From Prevotella sp. DNF00663 (GTDB lineage Bacteria; Bacteroidota; Bacteroidia; Bacteroidales; Bacteroidaceae): DNA of 64,000 nucleotides. The position numbers were made by a program, and so were the translations under genes. The stretch spans positions 1-64,000 of the forward strand of contig NZ_KQ960588.1 in assembly GCF_001553265.1 (NCBI RefSeq), given 5' to 3'. This document shows, piece after piece, positions 18,906-27,688 of the stretch. The notes below the pieces were generated by a model that saw only the letters and a list, made by a program, of their open reading frames with translations, made no database searches and was not told where the DNA came from. Position 1 is the first letter of the stretch, and every line of letters starts with the position of its first letter.

Positions 18906-19807
18906 TTCAAAATATCTTTAGAGTCAACGCCACCTTTGTTTAACTTCATACCAACCATGTTACCATACTTAGTAAAGATAGGAGCACCACATTCTCCCAA
19001 TGCAGTCGGCACAGGAAGAGAATCCCGACTGCTTAGCGAGAGAACTCCTTGCCAGAACATGCTTGCATACGGTATAATGCTAATAGCAAAAACATCTTTT
19101 GGTGTCTTCTTATCAATAGTTTGCATCAATGCGATTTGTCCTTTTGTCCCATATCTTACTAAAGAGCATTCTATAGAAGCTGATTTCTGCGAATGGCGTA
19201 TATAGGCATGGTATTGATCAATTCTGTTGATTTTTAATTTCTTATTGGAAACATGAGCTGATAGTAAACGCAAAACGTGTTGAATCGTATCCATTCGTGA
19301 ATGATTTATAGTTGCATGTTTCGCAACCAATTCATATCCTTCGTCTTTCACGCTGTGAACCTTCAAATAATATCTGTATTCATCTCTCTGTGCATCAAGA
19401 TCCCTCAGTTTTTTCTGCAAACGGTTGATTTCCTTTTTCACAATAAGCACAGTTTCTTGCTCATTATAGACCGTTTTTACAGAATCTATGGCAGCCACCA
19501 TTCTCCCTTTACAAACAGGAAAGAGCCATGAAGGCTTTATCCAAAATCCATGATACATTTGCGTACTCGTAATAATGGAATCCTTATTCCATGCAGGATG
19601 CTCCATTAGAGAATCATCACGAAGAGAGGAGAAGTAAAGAATGGGAGAATGATTTGATAACAATGTGAAATAAGAGACTCTTTTCATTGTAACCAATGAA
19701 GAAGTTAATTGCCGTTCATTTCCCGGCCAACACCGAACAACAATAAAAATCACCCATACTAAAATGATTGATATGGGGATGCCAATAAGCCATAATAAGC
19801 GCTTCAT
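18902..19807 (-). CDS. Membrane-anchored trypsin-like protein with GECGAP motif
   Basis: A 302-residue protein. It has an N-terminal membrane anchor (LLWLIGIPISIILVWVIFIVV), a coiled-coil-like segment (KKEINRLQKKLRDLDAQRDEY), and a C-terminal ALGECGAPIFTKYGNMVGMKL that resembles the nucleophile loop of chymotrypsin-fold proteases (GDSGGP), with Cys273 where Ser is usual. The region GFWIKPSWLFPVCKGRM resembles the strand-loop that normally carries the catalytic His, but I see no His in that place. It may therefore be an inactive or altered protease-like domain. The start is chosen at MKRLLWLIG behind a good promoter; a longer frame would run into the galE promoter. It is coupled to the MORN-GH25 gene. 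Function unknown. Confidence 0.6.
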   Translation of the reverse strand: MKRLLWLIGIPISIILVWVIFIVVRCWPGNERQLTSSLVTMKRVSYFTLLSNHSPILYFSSLRDDSLMEHPAWNKDSIITSTQMYHGFWIKPSWLFPVCKGRMVAAIDSVKTVYNEQETVLIVKKEINRLQKKLRDLDAQRDEYRYYLKVHSVKDEGYELVAKHATINHSRMDTIQHVLRLLSAHVSNKKLKINRIDQYHAYIRHSQKSASIECSLVRYGTKGQIALMQTIDKKTPKDVFAISIIPYASMFWQGVLSLSSRDSLPVPTALGECGAPIFTKYGNMVGMKLNKGGVDSKDILK

Positions 19808-19849
19808 CTTTCTCTTAGTAGACAGATAATAATAATTTCCAATTTTATG

Positions 19850-19857
19850 CAAAGTTA
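19850..19857 (-). promoter_or_regulatory. Candidate promoter of the trypsin-like/MORN-GH25 pair
   Basis: On the minus strand TAACTTTG matches TAnnTTTG exactly, 43 bases before the start codon. It supports the shorter start chosen for the gene. Confidence 0.5.
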
Positions 19858-19928
19858 GTCTAAAAATAAGACATACGTTCGTATAGATGAGAAAAGTTCT
19901 GTCATACAAAGTATTTTGGCATGTAATA

Positions 19929-19960
19929 TTTGCAACAAAGCGTATTTTTGCGTATTTTTG
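19929..19960 (+). promoter_or_regulatory. galE promoter with tandem -7 elements
   Basis: TATTTTTG occurs twice, ten bases apart (19943-19950 and 19953-19960). TTTG at 19929-19932 is 20 bases from the second copy, the ideal spacing, so the second copy is the likely -7 element. The start codon follows 34 bases later. Confidence 0.65.
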
Positions 19961-19993
19961 CCACTCAATCAATTTACTTAAATAATCAATAAG

Positions 19994-21031
19994 ATGAAAC
20001 AGACAATATTGGTAACAGGCGGCACAGGATTTATCGGTTCTCATACTACTGTAGAATTACAGCAAGCAGGCTATGAAGTTGTCATTGTAGACAATCTGTC
20101 AAACTCTAAAATCGAAGTTCTTGATGGTATTGAGAAGATTACAGGCATCCGTCCCCAGTTCGAAAATGTAGACTTGAAAGACTATGAGGCAACAGAGAAA
20201 GTATTTCAAAAATATCCTAAGATAGAAGGTATTATTCACTTTGCAGCATCAAAAGCAGTTGGGGAAAGTGTAGAAAAGCCGTTGATGTATTATCGAAATA
20301 ATGTCATTTCACTAGTCAATTTGCTTGAACTAATGCCAAAATACAATGTGAAAGGTATTATATTCTCATCAAGTTGTACGGTATATGGGCAGCCAACTGC
20401 TGAGAATCTACCGGTATCAGAATCTGCACCTATCCAGAAAGCATTGTCCCCCTATGGTAATACCAAGCAGATAAACGAAGAGATTATTCAAGACTATATT
20501 CATAGTGGAGCTAATGTAAAGAGCATTATCTTGCGTTATTTCAATCCTATTGGTGCTCACCCATCTGCCCTAATTGGCGAATTGCCCAATGGCACTCCTA
20601 ACAATTTGATTCCATTTGTAACACAAACGGCAATTGGTGTTAGAAAAGAAATCACTATTTTTGGAAACGATTATTCTACACCGGATGGTACATGTATCCG
20701 CGACTATATCTATGTTGTTGATTTGGCTAAAGCCCATGTGAAAGCCATGGAACGTGTACTTGAAAAAGAAACAGAACCTTTGGAATACTTTAATGTTGGC
20801 ACCGGCAAGGGAGAATCGACATTAGAGATTGTACAAGGTTTTGAGAAAGCTACAGGTGTCAAATTGAATTGGAAGTTCGGCCCACGTCGTGAAGGAGACA
20901 TTGAAAAGGTTTGGGGAGATGTACGCAAAGCCAATGAAGTTCTTGGTTGGAAAGCAGATACTCCATTGGAAGATGTACTTGCCAGTGCATGGAAGTGGCA
21001 ATTAAAACTGCGTGAAGACGGAGTTATGTAA
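19994..21031 (+). CDS. galE: UDP-glucose 4-epimerase
   Basis: NAD-dependent short-chain dehydrogenase interconverting UDP-glucose and UDP-galactose (family members may also act on the N-acetyl sugars). The N-terminal TGGTGFIGSHT binds NAD. SSSCTVYG holds the catalytic Ser and YGNTK the Tyr-x-x-x-Lys. The 345 residues are typical. It supplies activated galactose for surface polysaccharide and galactose catabolism. It is monocistronic as far as the sequence shows, with its own promoter and rpsP following under a separate one. Confidence 0.97.
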   Translation: MKQTILVTGGTGFIGSHTTVELQQAGYEVVIVDNLSNSKIEVLDGIEKITGIRPQFENVDLKDYEATEKVFQKYPKIEGIIHFAASKAVGESVEKPLMYYRNNVISLVNLLELMPKYNVKGIIFSSSCTVYGQPTAENLPVSESAPIQKALSPYGNTKQINEEIIQDYIHSGANVKSIILRYFNPIGAHPSALIGELPNGTPNNLIPFVTQTAIGVRKEITIFGNDYSTPDGTCIRDYIYVVDLAKAHVKAMERVLEKETEPLEYFNVGTGKGESTLEIVQGFEKATGVKLNWKFGPRREGDIEKVWGDVRKANEVLGWKADTPLEDVLASAWKWQLKLREDGVM

Positions 21032-21050
21032 GGTTTTGATAGTGTTATTT

Positions 21051-21066
21051 GTTAATAATAATTAAC
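21051..21066. other. AT-rich palindrome between galE and rpsP
   Basis: GTTAAT-AATA-ATTAAC is a perfect inverted repeat 20 bases after the galE stop. With no T-tract it is a weak candidate terminator; it could equally be a chance AT-rich palindrome. Confidence 0.25.
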
Positions 21067-21114
21067 ATCATGTTTCTAATCAATACAAAGTAGTTCTTAG
21101 AACATAAAAAGAAT

Positions 21115-21122
21115 TACCTTTG
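21115..21122 (+). promoter_or_regulatory. Candidate rpsP promoter
   Basis: TACCTTTG matches TAnnTTTG exactly, 56 bases before the rpsP start codon. Confidence 0.55.
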
Positions 21123-21177
21123 CACCGCTATTACGAGTTGATAGCATAAAATTCAAACCTTATAATAAATAAATTAA

Positions 21178-21720
21178 ATGGCAACAAAAATCAGATTACA
21201 GCGCGGCGGTCGTAAAGGCTACGCTTTCTACGGTATTGTTATCGCTGACGCTCGTGCACCACGTGATGGTAAATTTACTGAGAAGATTGGTACTTACAAT
21301 CCTAATACCAATCCGGCTACTGTAGATTTGAATTTCGAACGTGCTCTCTATTGGGTAGAGACTGGTGCTCAACCTACAGACACTGTACGTACAATTTTGA
21401 AGAATGAGGGTGTATACCTCATGAAGCATCTTCGTGGTGGTGTAAAGAAAGGCGCTTTCGATGAAGCTACCGCTCAGCAGAAGTTCGACGCTTGGAAGAA
21501 CGAAAAGACTCAAGGCGTAGACGCTGTACGCGCAAAGGTTGCAGACACAAAGAAAAGTCTAGCTGCCGCTGCATTGGAAGCAGAGAAGAAGATGAACGAA
21601 GCTATTGCAAAGAAAGTTGCAGACAAGAAAGCAGCATTAGCTGCTGAGACACAGGCTGCTGAAGCTACAGAGGAAGCTACAGAAGCACCTGCTGAAGAAG
21701 CTGCTCCTGCAGAAGCTTAA
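21178..21720 (+). CDS. rpsP: 30S ribosomal protein S16
   Basis: Small-subunit protein binding 16S rRNA. The first ~80 residues are the S16 domain ([20 protein letters not shown], then KIGTYNPNT). The total of 180 residues is about twice the usual bacterial length because of a Lys/Ala/Glu-rich tail (residues ~110-180) ending in repeated EAxEEATEAP-like words; such tails are usual in Bacteroidetes S16. Codon use is strongly biased, as for a highly expressed gene. It stands alone, without the rimM-trmD-rplS neighbours known from proteobacteria, between its own promoter and terminator. Confidence 0.98.
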   Translation: MATKIRLQRGGRKGYAFYGIVIADARAPRDGKFTEKIGTYNPNTNPATVDLNFERALYWVETGAQPTDTVRTILKNEGVYLMKHLRGGVKKGAFDEATAQQKFDAWKNEKTQGVDAVRAKVADTKKSLAAAALEAEKKMNEAIAKKVADKKAALAAETQAAEATEEATEAPAEEAAPAEA

Positions 21721-21743
21721 TTACTTCTTTCAAAGTAATAACA

Positions 21744-21786
21744 AAAAGAGAGTAGAAGGATATATCTTTCTACTCTCTTTCTTTTT
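21744..21786 (+). terminator. rpsP terminator
   Basis: AAAGAGAGTAGAAGG pairs with CTTTCTACTCTCTTT around a short AT loop, followed by CTTTTT. A strong intrinsic terminator directly after rpsP. Confidence 0.85.
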
Positions 21787-21871
21787 ATAGCTGTTTTCTT
21801 ATTTTAATAGAGACGATTTTGTTTTTATACTTTTTTAGTCTCTCACTTTCGCCTCTCTTCTATTATTATTG

Positions 21872-21879
21872 TAATTTTG
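21872..21879 (+). promoter_or_regulatory. Candidate promoter of the bat operon
   Basis: TAATTTTG matches TAnnTTTG, with TTTC about 21 bases upstream as a near -33 element. The moxR start codon is 28 bases downstream. Confidence 0.55.
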
Positions 21880-21906
21880 CGTAACATAATATATCAAAAT
21901 TACAAT

Positions 21907-22902
21907 ATGGCAGAATCTATTGACATTCGGGAATTAAATATAAGAATTGAACAACAGAGTGGCTTTATTACCAACCTTGTACAAGGTATGGATAAAGTAA
22001 TAGTAGGGCAAAAACACCTCGTAGACTGTTTGCTGATTTCATTACTTAGCGATGGACACATTCTATTGGAGGGTGTCCCCGGACTAGCTAAGACTTTGGC
22101 TATCAAAACACTTTCTCAATTGATAGCCGCAGATTTTAGCAGAATACAGTTCACTCCAGACTTACTTCCGGCTGACGTTATCGGAACAATGATATATTCT
22201 CAAAAAGATGAGAAGTTTCAAGTAAAAAAAGGCCCGGTCTTTGCAAACTTTATTCTTGCAGACGAAATTAATCGTGCTCCAGCCAAAGTACAGAGTGCTT
22301 TATTGGAAGCTATGCAAGAGCATCAAGTAACAATTGGTGACAACACTTTCAAATTGCCAAATCCATTCTTGGTTATGGCTACCCAGAATCCAATTGAACA
22401 GGAAGGTACTTATCAATTGCCAGAAGCACAAGTTGACCGTTTTATGTTGAAAGTGGTTATTGACTATCCAACTTTAGAAGAAGAGAAGCTCATTATCCGT
22501 AAGAATCTGTTGTCGGATTGGGGGACAATAGCGCCTGTTACTTCTTTGGACGACATTGTTAGGGCTCGTTCTATCGTCAATCAAGTATACATTGATGATA
22601 AAATCACCCAATATATCGCAGATATTGTATTTACTACCAGATTCCCAGAGAGATACCAACTACCGGAATTAAAGGATTTGATTACATTCGGTGGTAGTCC
22701 TAGAGCTAGTATTAATCTTGCAAAGGCTGCACGGGCTTATGCTTTCATCAAACATCGTGGATATGTTGTTCCTGAAGACGTGAGAGCTATCGTGCATGAT
22801 GTTATGAGGCACCGTATCGGTCTAAGCTACGAAGCAGAAGCCAATAATGTATCTACAGAGGAAATTGTATCAAAGATTATCAATAAGGTAGAAGTTCCAT
22901 AA
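21907..22902 (+). CDS. moxR: MoxR-family AAA+ ATPase
   Basis: A 331-residue AAA+ ATPase of the MoxR family, which acts as a chaperone with VWA-domain proteins. Walker A is GVPGLAKT, Walker B ILADEINRAP (Asp-Glu), then a Sensor 1 region MATQNPIEQEGTYQLPEAQ and arginine-rich FGGSPRASINLA. The start is placed at MAESIDIREL; a 10-codon longer reading begins inside the promoter. It opens the Bat operon, where MoxR is the standard partner of the DUF58 and BatA/BatB proteins encoded downstream. Confidence 0.93.
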   Translation: MAESIDIRELNIRIEQQSGFITNLVQGMDKVIVGQKHLVDCLLISLLSDGHILLEGVPGLAKTLAIKTLSQLIAADFSRIQFTPDLLPADVIGTMIYSQKDEKFQVKKGPVFANFILADEINRAPAKVQSALLEAMQEHQVTIGDNTFKLPNPFLVMATQNPIEQEGTYQLPEAQVDRFMLKVVIDYPTLEEEKLIIRKNLLSDWGTIAPVTSLDDIVRARSIVNQVYIDDKITQYIADIVFTTRFPERYQLPELKDLITFGGSPRASINLAKAARAYAFIKHRGYVVPEDVRAIVHDVMRHRIGLSYEAEANNVSTEEIVSKIINKVEVP

Positions 22903-22952
22903 TTGAATTTCATTGTAGTTATATTTAAGATTTATCAATCATAGAATTCATT

Positions 22953-23822
22953 TTGGAAACTCGCGATATTCTAAAAAAAGTAAGACGGATTGAGATAAAG
23001 ACCAAAGGTTTGAGTCAAAACATCTTTGCCGGACAGTATCATTCAGCCTTTAAAGGTAGGGGAATGGCTTTCTCTGAAGTCAGAGAATACCAGTTTGGTG
23101 ATGATGTTCGTGACATCGATTGGAATGTCACGGCACGTTTTCACCATCCATATATTAAGGTATTCGAAGAAGAACGGGAAATGACAGCCATGCTGCTGAT
23201 AGATGTTTCCGGTAGCCTTGAGTTTGGGACACAAATCCAGATGAAACGAGATTTGGCTACAGAGATTGCTGCAACATTGGCATTTAGTGCGATCCAAAAC
23301 AATGACAAAATAGGGGCAATCTTTTTCTCAGATAGAATAGAAAAGTATATTCCGCCTCAGAAAGGCAGGAAACATATTCTCTTCATTATCAGAGAGATGT
23401 TGGATTTCCAGCCTCAGAGTCGTAAGACAGATATATCATTCGCTCTCTCTTACTTTTCACGGATGATGAAACATAGAACTACTGCATTTGTCATAAGCGA
23501 CTTCTATGATAAAAAATCATTCGAAAAAGAACTTCTTATTGCAAGTAGACGGCACGATGTAGTGGCTATTCAAGTTTATGACCAATGTGCAAAAGCATTA
23601 CCAAATGTAGGTTTGGTAAATATCGTGGATGCGGAAACAGGTCATGAGATGATAATAGACACCAATTCCAAACTCGTTAGGAATGCCCATACCCAATATT
23701 GGAATCAAAGACAAAGAGTCTTGAAACAATTATTTGCAAAGGGACAAGTTGATTGGATTTCTGTAGCAACAAATGAAGATTATGTAAAGTCTCTCATGTA
23801 TTTGTTTAAGCAAAGGAATTGA
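22953..23822 (+). CDS. DUF58 domain protein of the bat operon (TTG start)
   Basis: A 289-residue cytoplasmic protein with the DUF58 core (GQYHSAFKGRGMAFSEVREYQFGDDVRDIDWNVTAR-type region, residues ~28-63) followed by a VWA-like fold with LLIDVSGSLEFG. The family works with MoxR ATPases. The most likely start is TTG, giving (M)ETRDILKKVRRIEIKTKGLS; the conserved family N-terminus begins exactly there and no ATG lies before it in frame without a stop. No membrane segment. It is followed closely by an exported membrane protein gene. Confidence 0.9.
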   Translation: METRDILKKVRRIEIKTKGLSQNIFAGQYHSAFKGRGMAFSEVREYQFGDDVRDIDWNVTARFHHPYIKVFEEEREMTAMLLIDVSGSLEFGTQIQMKRDLATEIAATLAFSAIQNNDKIGAIFFSDRIEKYIPPQKGRKHILFIIREMLDFQPQSRKTDISFALSYFSRMMKHRTTAFVISDFYDKKSFEKELLIASRRHDVVAIQVYDQCAKALPNVGLVNIVDAETGHEMIIDTNSKLVRNAHTQYWNQRQRVLKQLFAKGQVDWISVATNEDYVKSLMYLFKQRN

Positions 23823-23824
23823 TT

Positions 23825-24910
23825 ATGCACGTTTGGATTAAAAGTTTCTTATTAAGTATTGCTCTTATTGGGCTCTTTCCTGTCTCTACTTTTGGACAAG
23901 TACAAGTTGTTCAAAAGATAGATTCTATATCTATTTTAATAGGTGAACAAGCTCATCTCACTATTGACATAACAGCTCCAAGGGGAAGTAAGGTCACCTT
24001 TCCAAAGCTAATGTCTGCCAAGCAAATTGTTCCCGGACTTGAGATCATTGAATCAAGTCCTGTCGTGCTTACTGATGCTGATGACAACCAAAGCAAATAT
24101 TCCAAAACTATTACGCTGACAGCTTTCTCAGAAAAGCTATATGCCATCCCTGCTATCAAGGTTTTAATCAATGGAAAGAACTTTCAAGGTAATCCTCTTG
24201 CACTAAAAGTATTGACAATTGATGTGGATACTCTTCATCCTAACAAGTTTTATCCACCAAAAGATGTTCAGTCCAATCCATTCTTATGGAGTGAATGGGC
24301 TCCTTTATTTTTCTTGAGCATATTATTGCTTTTACTTTGTATATCAGCCATATACCTATATGTAAGACTAAAACAAAACAAACCTATTATCACAAAGATA
24401 AGGATAATTAAACATATACCACCTCATCAGAAAGCTCTTCACGAGATAGAGAAGATTAAATCTGACAAGATGGATATATCAGAAAATACGAAGGAGTATT
24501 ATACAAAATTGACCGACACATTGAGATTGTATATCCAAGAGCGTTTCGGATTCAGTGCAATGGAAATGACAAGTAGTGAAATTATTTCTAAATTGCGCGA
24601 TAATGGAGATCAAGTAATGCTAAACGAACTTCATAACTTATTTGAGACTGCAGACTTAGTAAAATTTGCCAAATACTCGACATTAATCAATGAAAATGAT
24701 TTGAACTTAGTCAATGCTGTCAATTTTATAGACAGCACCAAACAGAATATTGAACCGAAAGAAGAACGTATAGTTCCACAACTGACAGAGAACGAATTGG
24801 AATCTAAGAAACAGCGCGTCATTATTAAAACAACAATTAGTGTTGTTATAGGATTTGCTGCGATTCTCTTCGGATATATCATGTATGCTATTTATCAATT
24901 AATTGGCTGA
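23825..24910 (+). CDS. Bat operon membrane protein, BatD-like short form
   Basis: A 361-residue protein with a signal peptide (SFLLSIALIGLFPVSTFGQ), a beta-rich periplasmic part of about 130 residues (ISILIGEQAHLTIDI), a central membrane segment (LFFLSILLLLLCISAIYLYV), a cytoplasmic helical region, and a C-terminal membrane segment (TTISVVIGFAAILFGYIMYA). Bat operons commonly carry such a protein between the DUF58 gene and batA. The start ATG is two bases after the DUF58 stop. A role in the Bat membrane complex is inferred from position. Confidence 0.75.
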   Translation: MHVWIKSFLLSIALIGLFPVSTFGQVQVVQKIDSISILIGEQAHLTIDITAPRGSKVTFPKLMSAKQIVPGLEIIESSPVVLTDADDNQSKYSKTITLTAFSEKLYAIPAIKVLINGKNFQGNPLALKVLTIDVDTLHPNKFYPPKDVQSNPFLWSEWAPLFFLSILLLLLCISAIYLYVRLKQNKPIITKIRIIKHIPPHQKALHEIEKIKSDKMDISENTKEYYTKLTDTLRLYIQERFGFSAMEMTSSEIISKLRDNGDQVMLNELHNLFETADLVKFAKYSTLINENDLNLVNAVNFIDSTKQNIEPKEERIVPQLTENELESKKQRVIIKTTISVVIGFAAILFGYIMYAIYQLIG

Positions 24911-24911
24911 T

Positions 24912-25910
24912 ATGGAATTTGCAAATAAGGAATATTTTATATTATTGATATTATTGATACCATATATCTTGTGGTATTTCTTATACAGGAAAGATTCTGA
25001 GCCAACTTTAAGGATGAGCGATACATTCGCTTATAAATATGTTCATAAGAGTTGGAGAATGCGACTTATCCATGCCCCTATGATATTAAGGTGTATAACA
25101 TTTACATTGATTGTAGTAGCTATGGCGAGACCTCAAACTCGTCATTCATGGAATAACAAATTGGTAGAAGGTATTGATATAATGATGGCTATGGATGTAT
25201 CAACCTCTATGCTTGCTGAAGATCTGAAGCCCAATCGTATAGAAGCTGCAAAAAATGTTGCTGCGGAATTTATTGCCGATCGTCCTAATGATAATATAGG
25301 CTTGACAATCTTTGCTGGTGAAGCTTTTACACAATGCCCTATGACGACCGATCATGCATCTTTAGCCAATCTCTTACATAATGTAAGAACAGATATTGCT
25401 GCGAGAGGCTTAATTTCTGATGGAACAGCTGTCGGTATGGGACTGGCAAATGCAGTTTCACGCTTGAAGAACTCCAAAGCAAAAAGTAAAGTTGTGATTC
25501 TGTTAACTGATGGTAGTAATAATATGGGTGATTTGTCGCCAATGACTTCAGCACAGATTGCTAAGAGCTTAGGAATAAGGGTATATACAATCGGAGTAGG
25601 CACCAATAAAGTTGCTCCCTATCCCATGAATGTTGCCGGTAGAGTACAATATGTAAATATGCCGGTAGAAATAGATACAAAAACATTACGTGATATAGCA
25701 ATGACGACGGATGGGAACTTTTATAGAGCTACCAATAATAATGAATTAAAGCAGATATATAAAGATATTGATAAATTGGAGAAAACGAAGATGGATGTCA
25801 AGCAATTCTCTAAAAGATACGAGGCATTCCAACCATTCGTCCTTTTTGCATTCATATTCCTATTATTGGAAATACTCACACAATATATAGTATTGAGGAG
25901 ACTTCCTTAA
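24912..25910 (+). CDS. batA: BatA, VWA-domain membrane protein
   Basis: A 332-residue aerotolerance protein. Two N-terminal membrane segments (YFILLILLIPYILWYFL and ILRCITFTLIVVAMA) precede a VWA domain with the MIDAS motif DVSTSMLAEDL (about residue 94), a downstream Thr in MTTDHASL and Asp in LLTDGSNNMG, and a C-terminal membrane segment ends the protein. ARPQ just before the VWA domain is the family signature. The Bat operon was linked to aerotolerance in B. fragilis; the molecular job of the complex is still poorly defined. The start is 1 base after the preceding stop. Confidence 0.93.
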   Translation: MEFANKEYFILLILLIPYILWYFLYRKDSEPTLRMSDTFAYKYVHKSWRMRLIHAPMILRCITFTLIVVAMARPQTRHSWNNKLVEGIDIMMAMDVSTSMLAEDLKPNRIEAAKNVAAEFIADRPNDNIGLTIFAGEAFTQCPMTTDHASLANLLHNVRTDIAARGLISDGTAVGMGLANAVSRLKNSKAKSKVVILLTDGSNNMGDLSPMTSAQIAKSLGIRVYTIGVGTNKVAPYPMNVAGRVQYVNMPVEIDTKTLRDIAMTTDGNFYRATNNNELKQIYKDIDKLEKTKMDVKQFSKRYEAFQPFVLFAFIFLLLEILTQYIVLRRLP

Positions 25911-25940
25911 AGATAATAAAAAAATACTGATTGATTTTTT

Positions 25941-26969
25941 ATGATTAGATTTGAAGATCCCACATATTTATGGTTTTTATGTATTATTCCGGCTTTACTT
26001 TTATGGCAAGGAATTGCATGGAAACAACGTAAAACCAAACTTAAACGGCTCGGCGATATAGCTCTTATTAAACAATTATCGCCAAACTATTCTAAATTGC
26101 GCCCTAATTTAAAGTTTTGGTTATTGTGTGCGGCCTTATTTATATTAATACTTATGTTAGCCCGTCCGCAGATGGGCACCAAAATTAGTCACGAGAAGCG
26201 GCAAGGGATAGAGACAATTATAGCATTGGATATAAGTAACTCTATGATTGCAGAAGACGTAGTTCCCTCTCGTTTGGCCAAAAGTAAACTTCTTATAGAA
26301 AATCTTGTCGACCATTTTAACAATGATAAGATAGGATTAGTTGTCTTTGCTGGAGACGCATTTGTGCAATTACCTATAACAAGCGATTATGTCTCTGCCA
26401 AAATGTTTTTGCAGAATATAGATCCATCACTGATAGCCACACAAGGTACTGACATAGCAGAAGCTATTAAAATATCTACTAATAGTTTCTCCCAACAATC
26501 AAATATTGGAAAAGCTATCATAGTTATTACAGATGGTGAAGACCATGAGGGAGGTGCTACCGAGGCAGCTAAAGCAGCCCATCAAAAAGGAATCAATGTA
26601 TTTATCCTTGGCATTGGAGATCCCAAAGGGGCACCAATACCGTTGAGAGAGGGTGGCTATCTGAAAGATAATGCTGGTAATACAGTTATGACAGCATTGA
26701 ATGAAACTATGTGTCGACAAATAGCCGAGGCAGGAAGCGGTACATATATACATGTCGACAATACCAGCGATGCACAAGAGAAATTGAATTCAGAACTTAC
26801 TAAATTACAAACAGGGGAAACGGACTCTGTGATATACAGCCAGTATGCCGAACAATTTCAGGCTTTTGGTATTATTTTGTTGATTCTATTAATTATAGAC
26901 GTTTGTATACTCAATGCAAAAAATCGACATTTGAAGTCTTACCATTTGTTTAAAAGAGAACATAAATGA
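25941..26969 (+). CDS. batB: BatB, VWA-domain membrane protein
   Basis: A 342-residue paralogue of BatA. It has the same layout: two N-terminal membrane segments (FLCIIPALLLWQGIAW; FWLLCAALFILILMLARPQMG), a VWA domain with MIDAS DISNSMIAEDV and VITDGEDHEGG, and a C-terminal membrane segment (AFGIILLILLIIDVCIL). It probably pairs with BatA in the inner membrane with the VWA domain in the periplasm, as proposed for the family. Its stop overlaps the batC start by four bases. Confidence 0.93.
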   Translation: MIRFEDPTYLWFLCIIPALLLWQGIAWKQRKTKLKRLGDIALIKQLSPNYSKLRPNLKFWLLCAALFILILMLARPQMGTKISHEKRQGIETIIALDISNSMIAEDVVPSRLAKSKLLIENLVDHFNNDKIGLVVFAGDAFVQLPITSDYVSAKMFLQNIDPSLIATQGTDIAEAIKISTNSFSQQSNIGKAIIVITDGEDHEGGATEAAKAAHQKGINVFILGIGDPKGAPIPLREGGYLKDNAGNTVMTALNETMCRQIAEAGSGTYIHVDNTSDAQEKLNSELTKLQTGETDSVIYSQYAEQFQAFGIILLILLIIDVCILNAKNRHLKSYHLFKREHK

Positions 26970-27646
26970 ATATAAATAAATTGATATTGTGCTGTTTGCT
27001 TAGTATCATAGGAAGCAATTCCATATATGCACAAGCTGATAGACGAAATATTCGTAAAGGGAATAAGGAATTTCATACAGATCAATATGTTCAAGCTGAA
27101 GTTTCTTATAGGAAAGCAATATCTCAAAATCCCCGTAATGCGCAAGCGGTATATAACCTAGGAAATGCACTATTTGCTCAACAAAAAGACTCTGCTGCGA
27201 TTGTACAGTTTGAAAATGCGGGAAAGATGGAAACAAATAAAATCCGCAAATCTAAATCATATCACAATATAGGGGTTATATGTCAGAAACGTCAATTATA
27301 TGCGGAAGCAATTGAAGCATACAAAGAGAGTTTAAGGAACAATTCTTCTGATAATGAAACTAGATATAATTTAGCTCTTTGTCAGAAGTTATTAAAGAAT
27401 CAACCGCCCAAGAACAACCAGCAGAACAAAGATAAAAAAGATAAGGATAAACAAAATAAAAATAATAAGCAAGATAAAGATAAGCAAGACAAATCTAAAA
27501 AAGAGAGTCCAGACAAACAGAGTATGAGTAAAAGTAATGCAGAACAATTATTAAATGCTGCGATGCAACAGGAAGAGAATACTCAACAACGTTTAAAAAA
27601 AGCCATGCAACAGCCAAAATCTAAACAGTTGCAGAAGAATTGGTAA
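26966..27646 (+). CDS. batC: BatC, TPR protein
   Basis: A 226-residue exported protein: signal peptide (LILCCLLSIIGSNSIYAQ), three TPR units over residues ~28-140 (QAVYNLGNALFAQQKDSAAI; KSYHNIGVICQKRQLYAEAI), then a low-complexity Lys/Asp/Gln/Asn linker (residues ~145-190) and a basic Gln-rich end (MQQEENTQQRLKKAMQQ). This TPR-plus-charged-linker design is the BatC hallmark. It starts inside the batB stop (ATGA overlap). Confidence 0.88.
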   Translation: MNINKLILCCLLSIIGSNSIYAQADRRNIRKGNKEFHTDQYVQAEVSYRKAISQNPRNAQAVYNLGNALFAQQKDSAAIVQFENAGKMETNKIRKSKSYHNIGVICQKRQLYAEAIEAYKESLRNNSSDNETRYNLALCQKLLKNQPPKNNQQNKDKKDKDKQNKNNKQDKDKQDKSKKESPDKQSMSKSNAEQLLNAAMQQEENTQQRLKKAMQQPKSKQLQKNW

Positions 27647-27688
27647 CAGAAATAGTTGCCTATAAAAACATTATAATAAAGATATTTA

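Noticed and set aside
19808-20044. N-terminal extension of the trypsin-like protein by 79 codons.
   Set aside because: It would run through its own and the galE promoter and put hydrophilic sequence before a clear membrane anchor.
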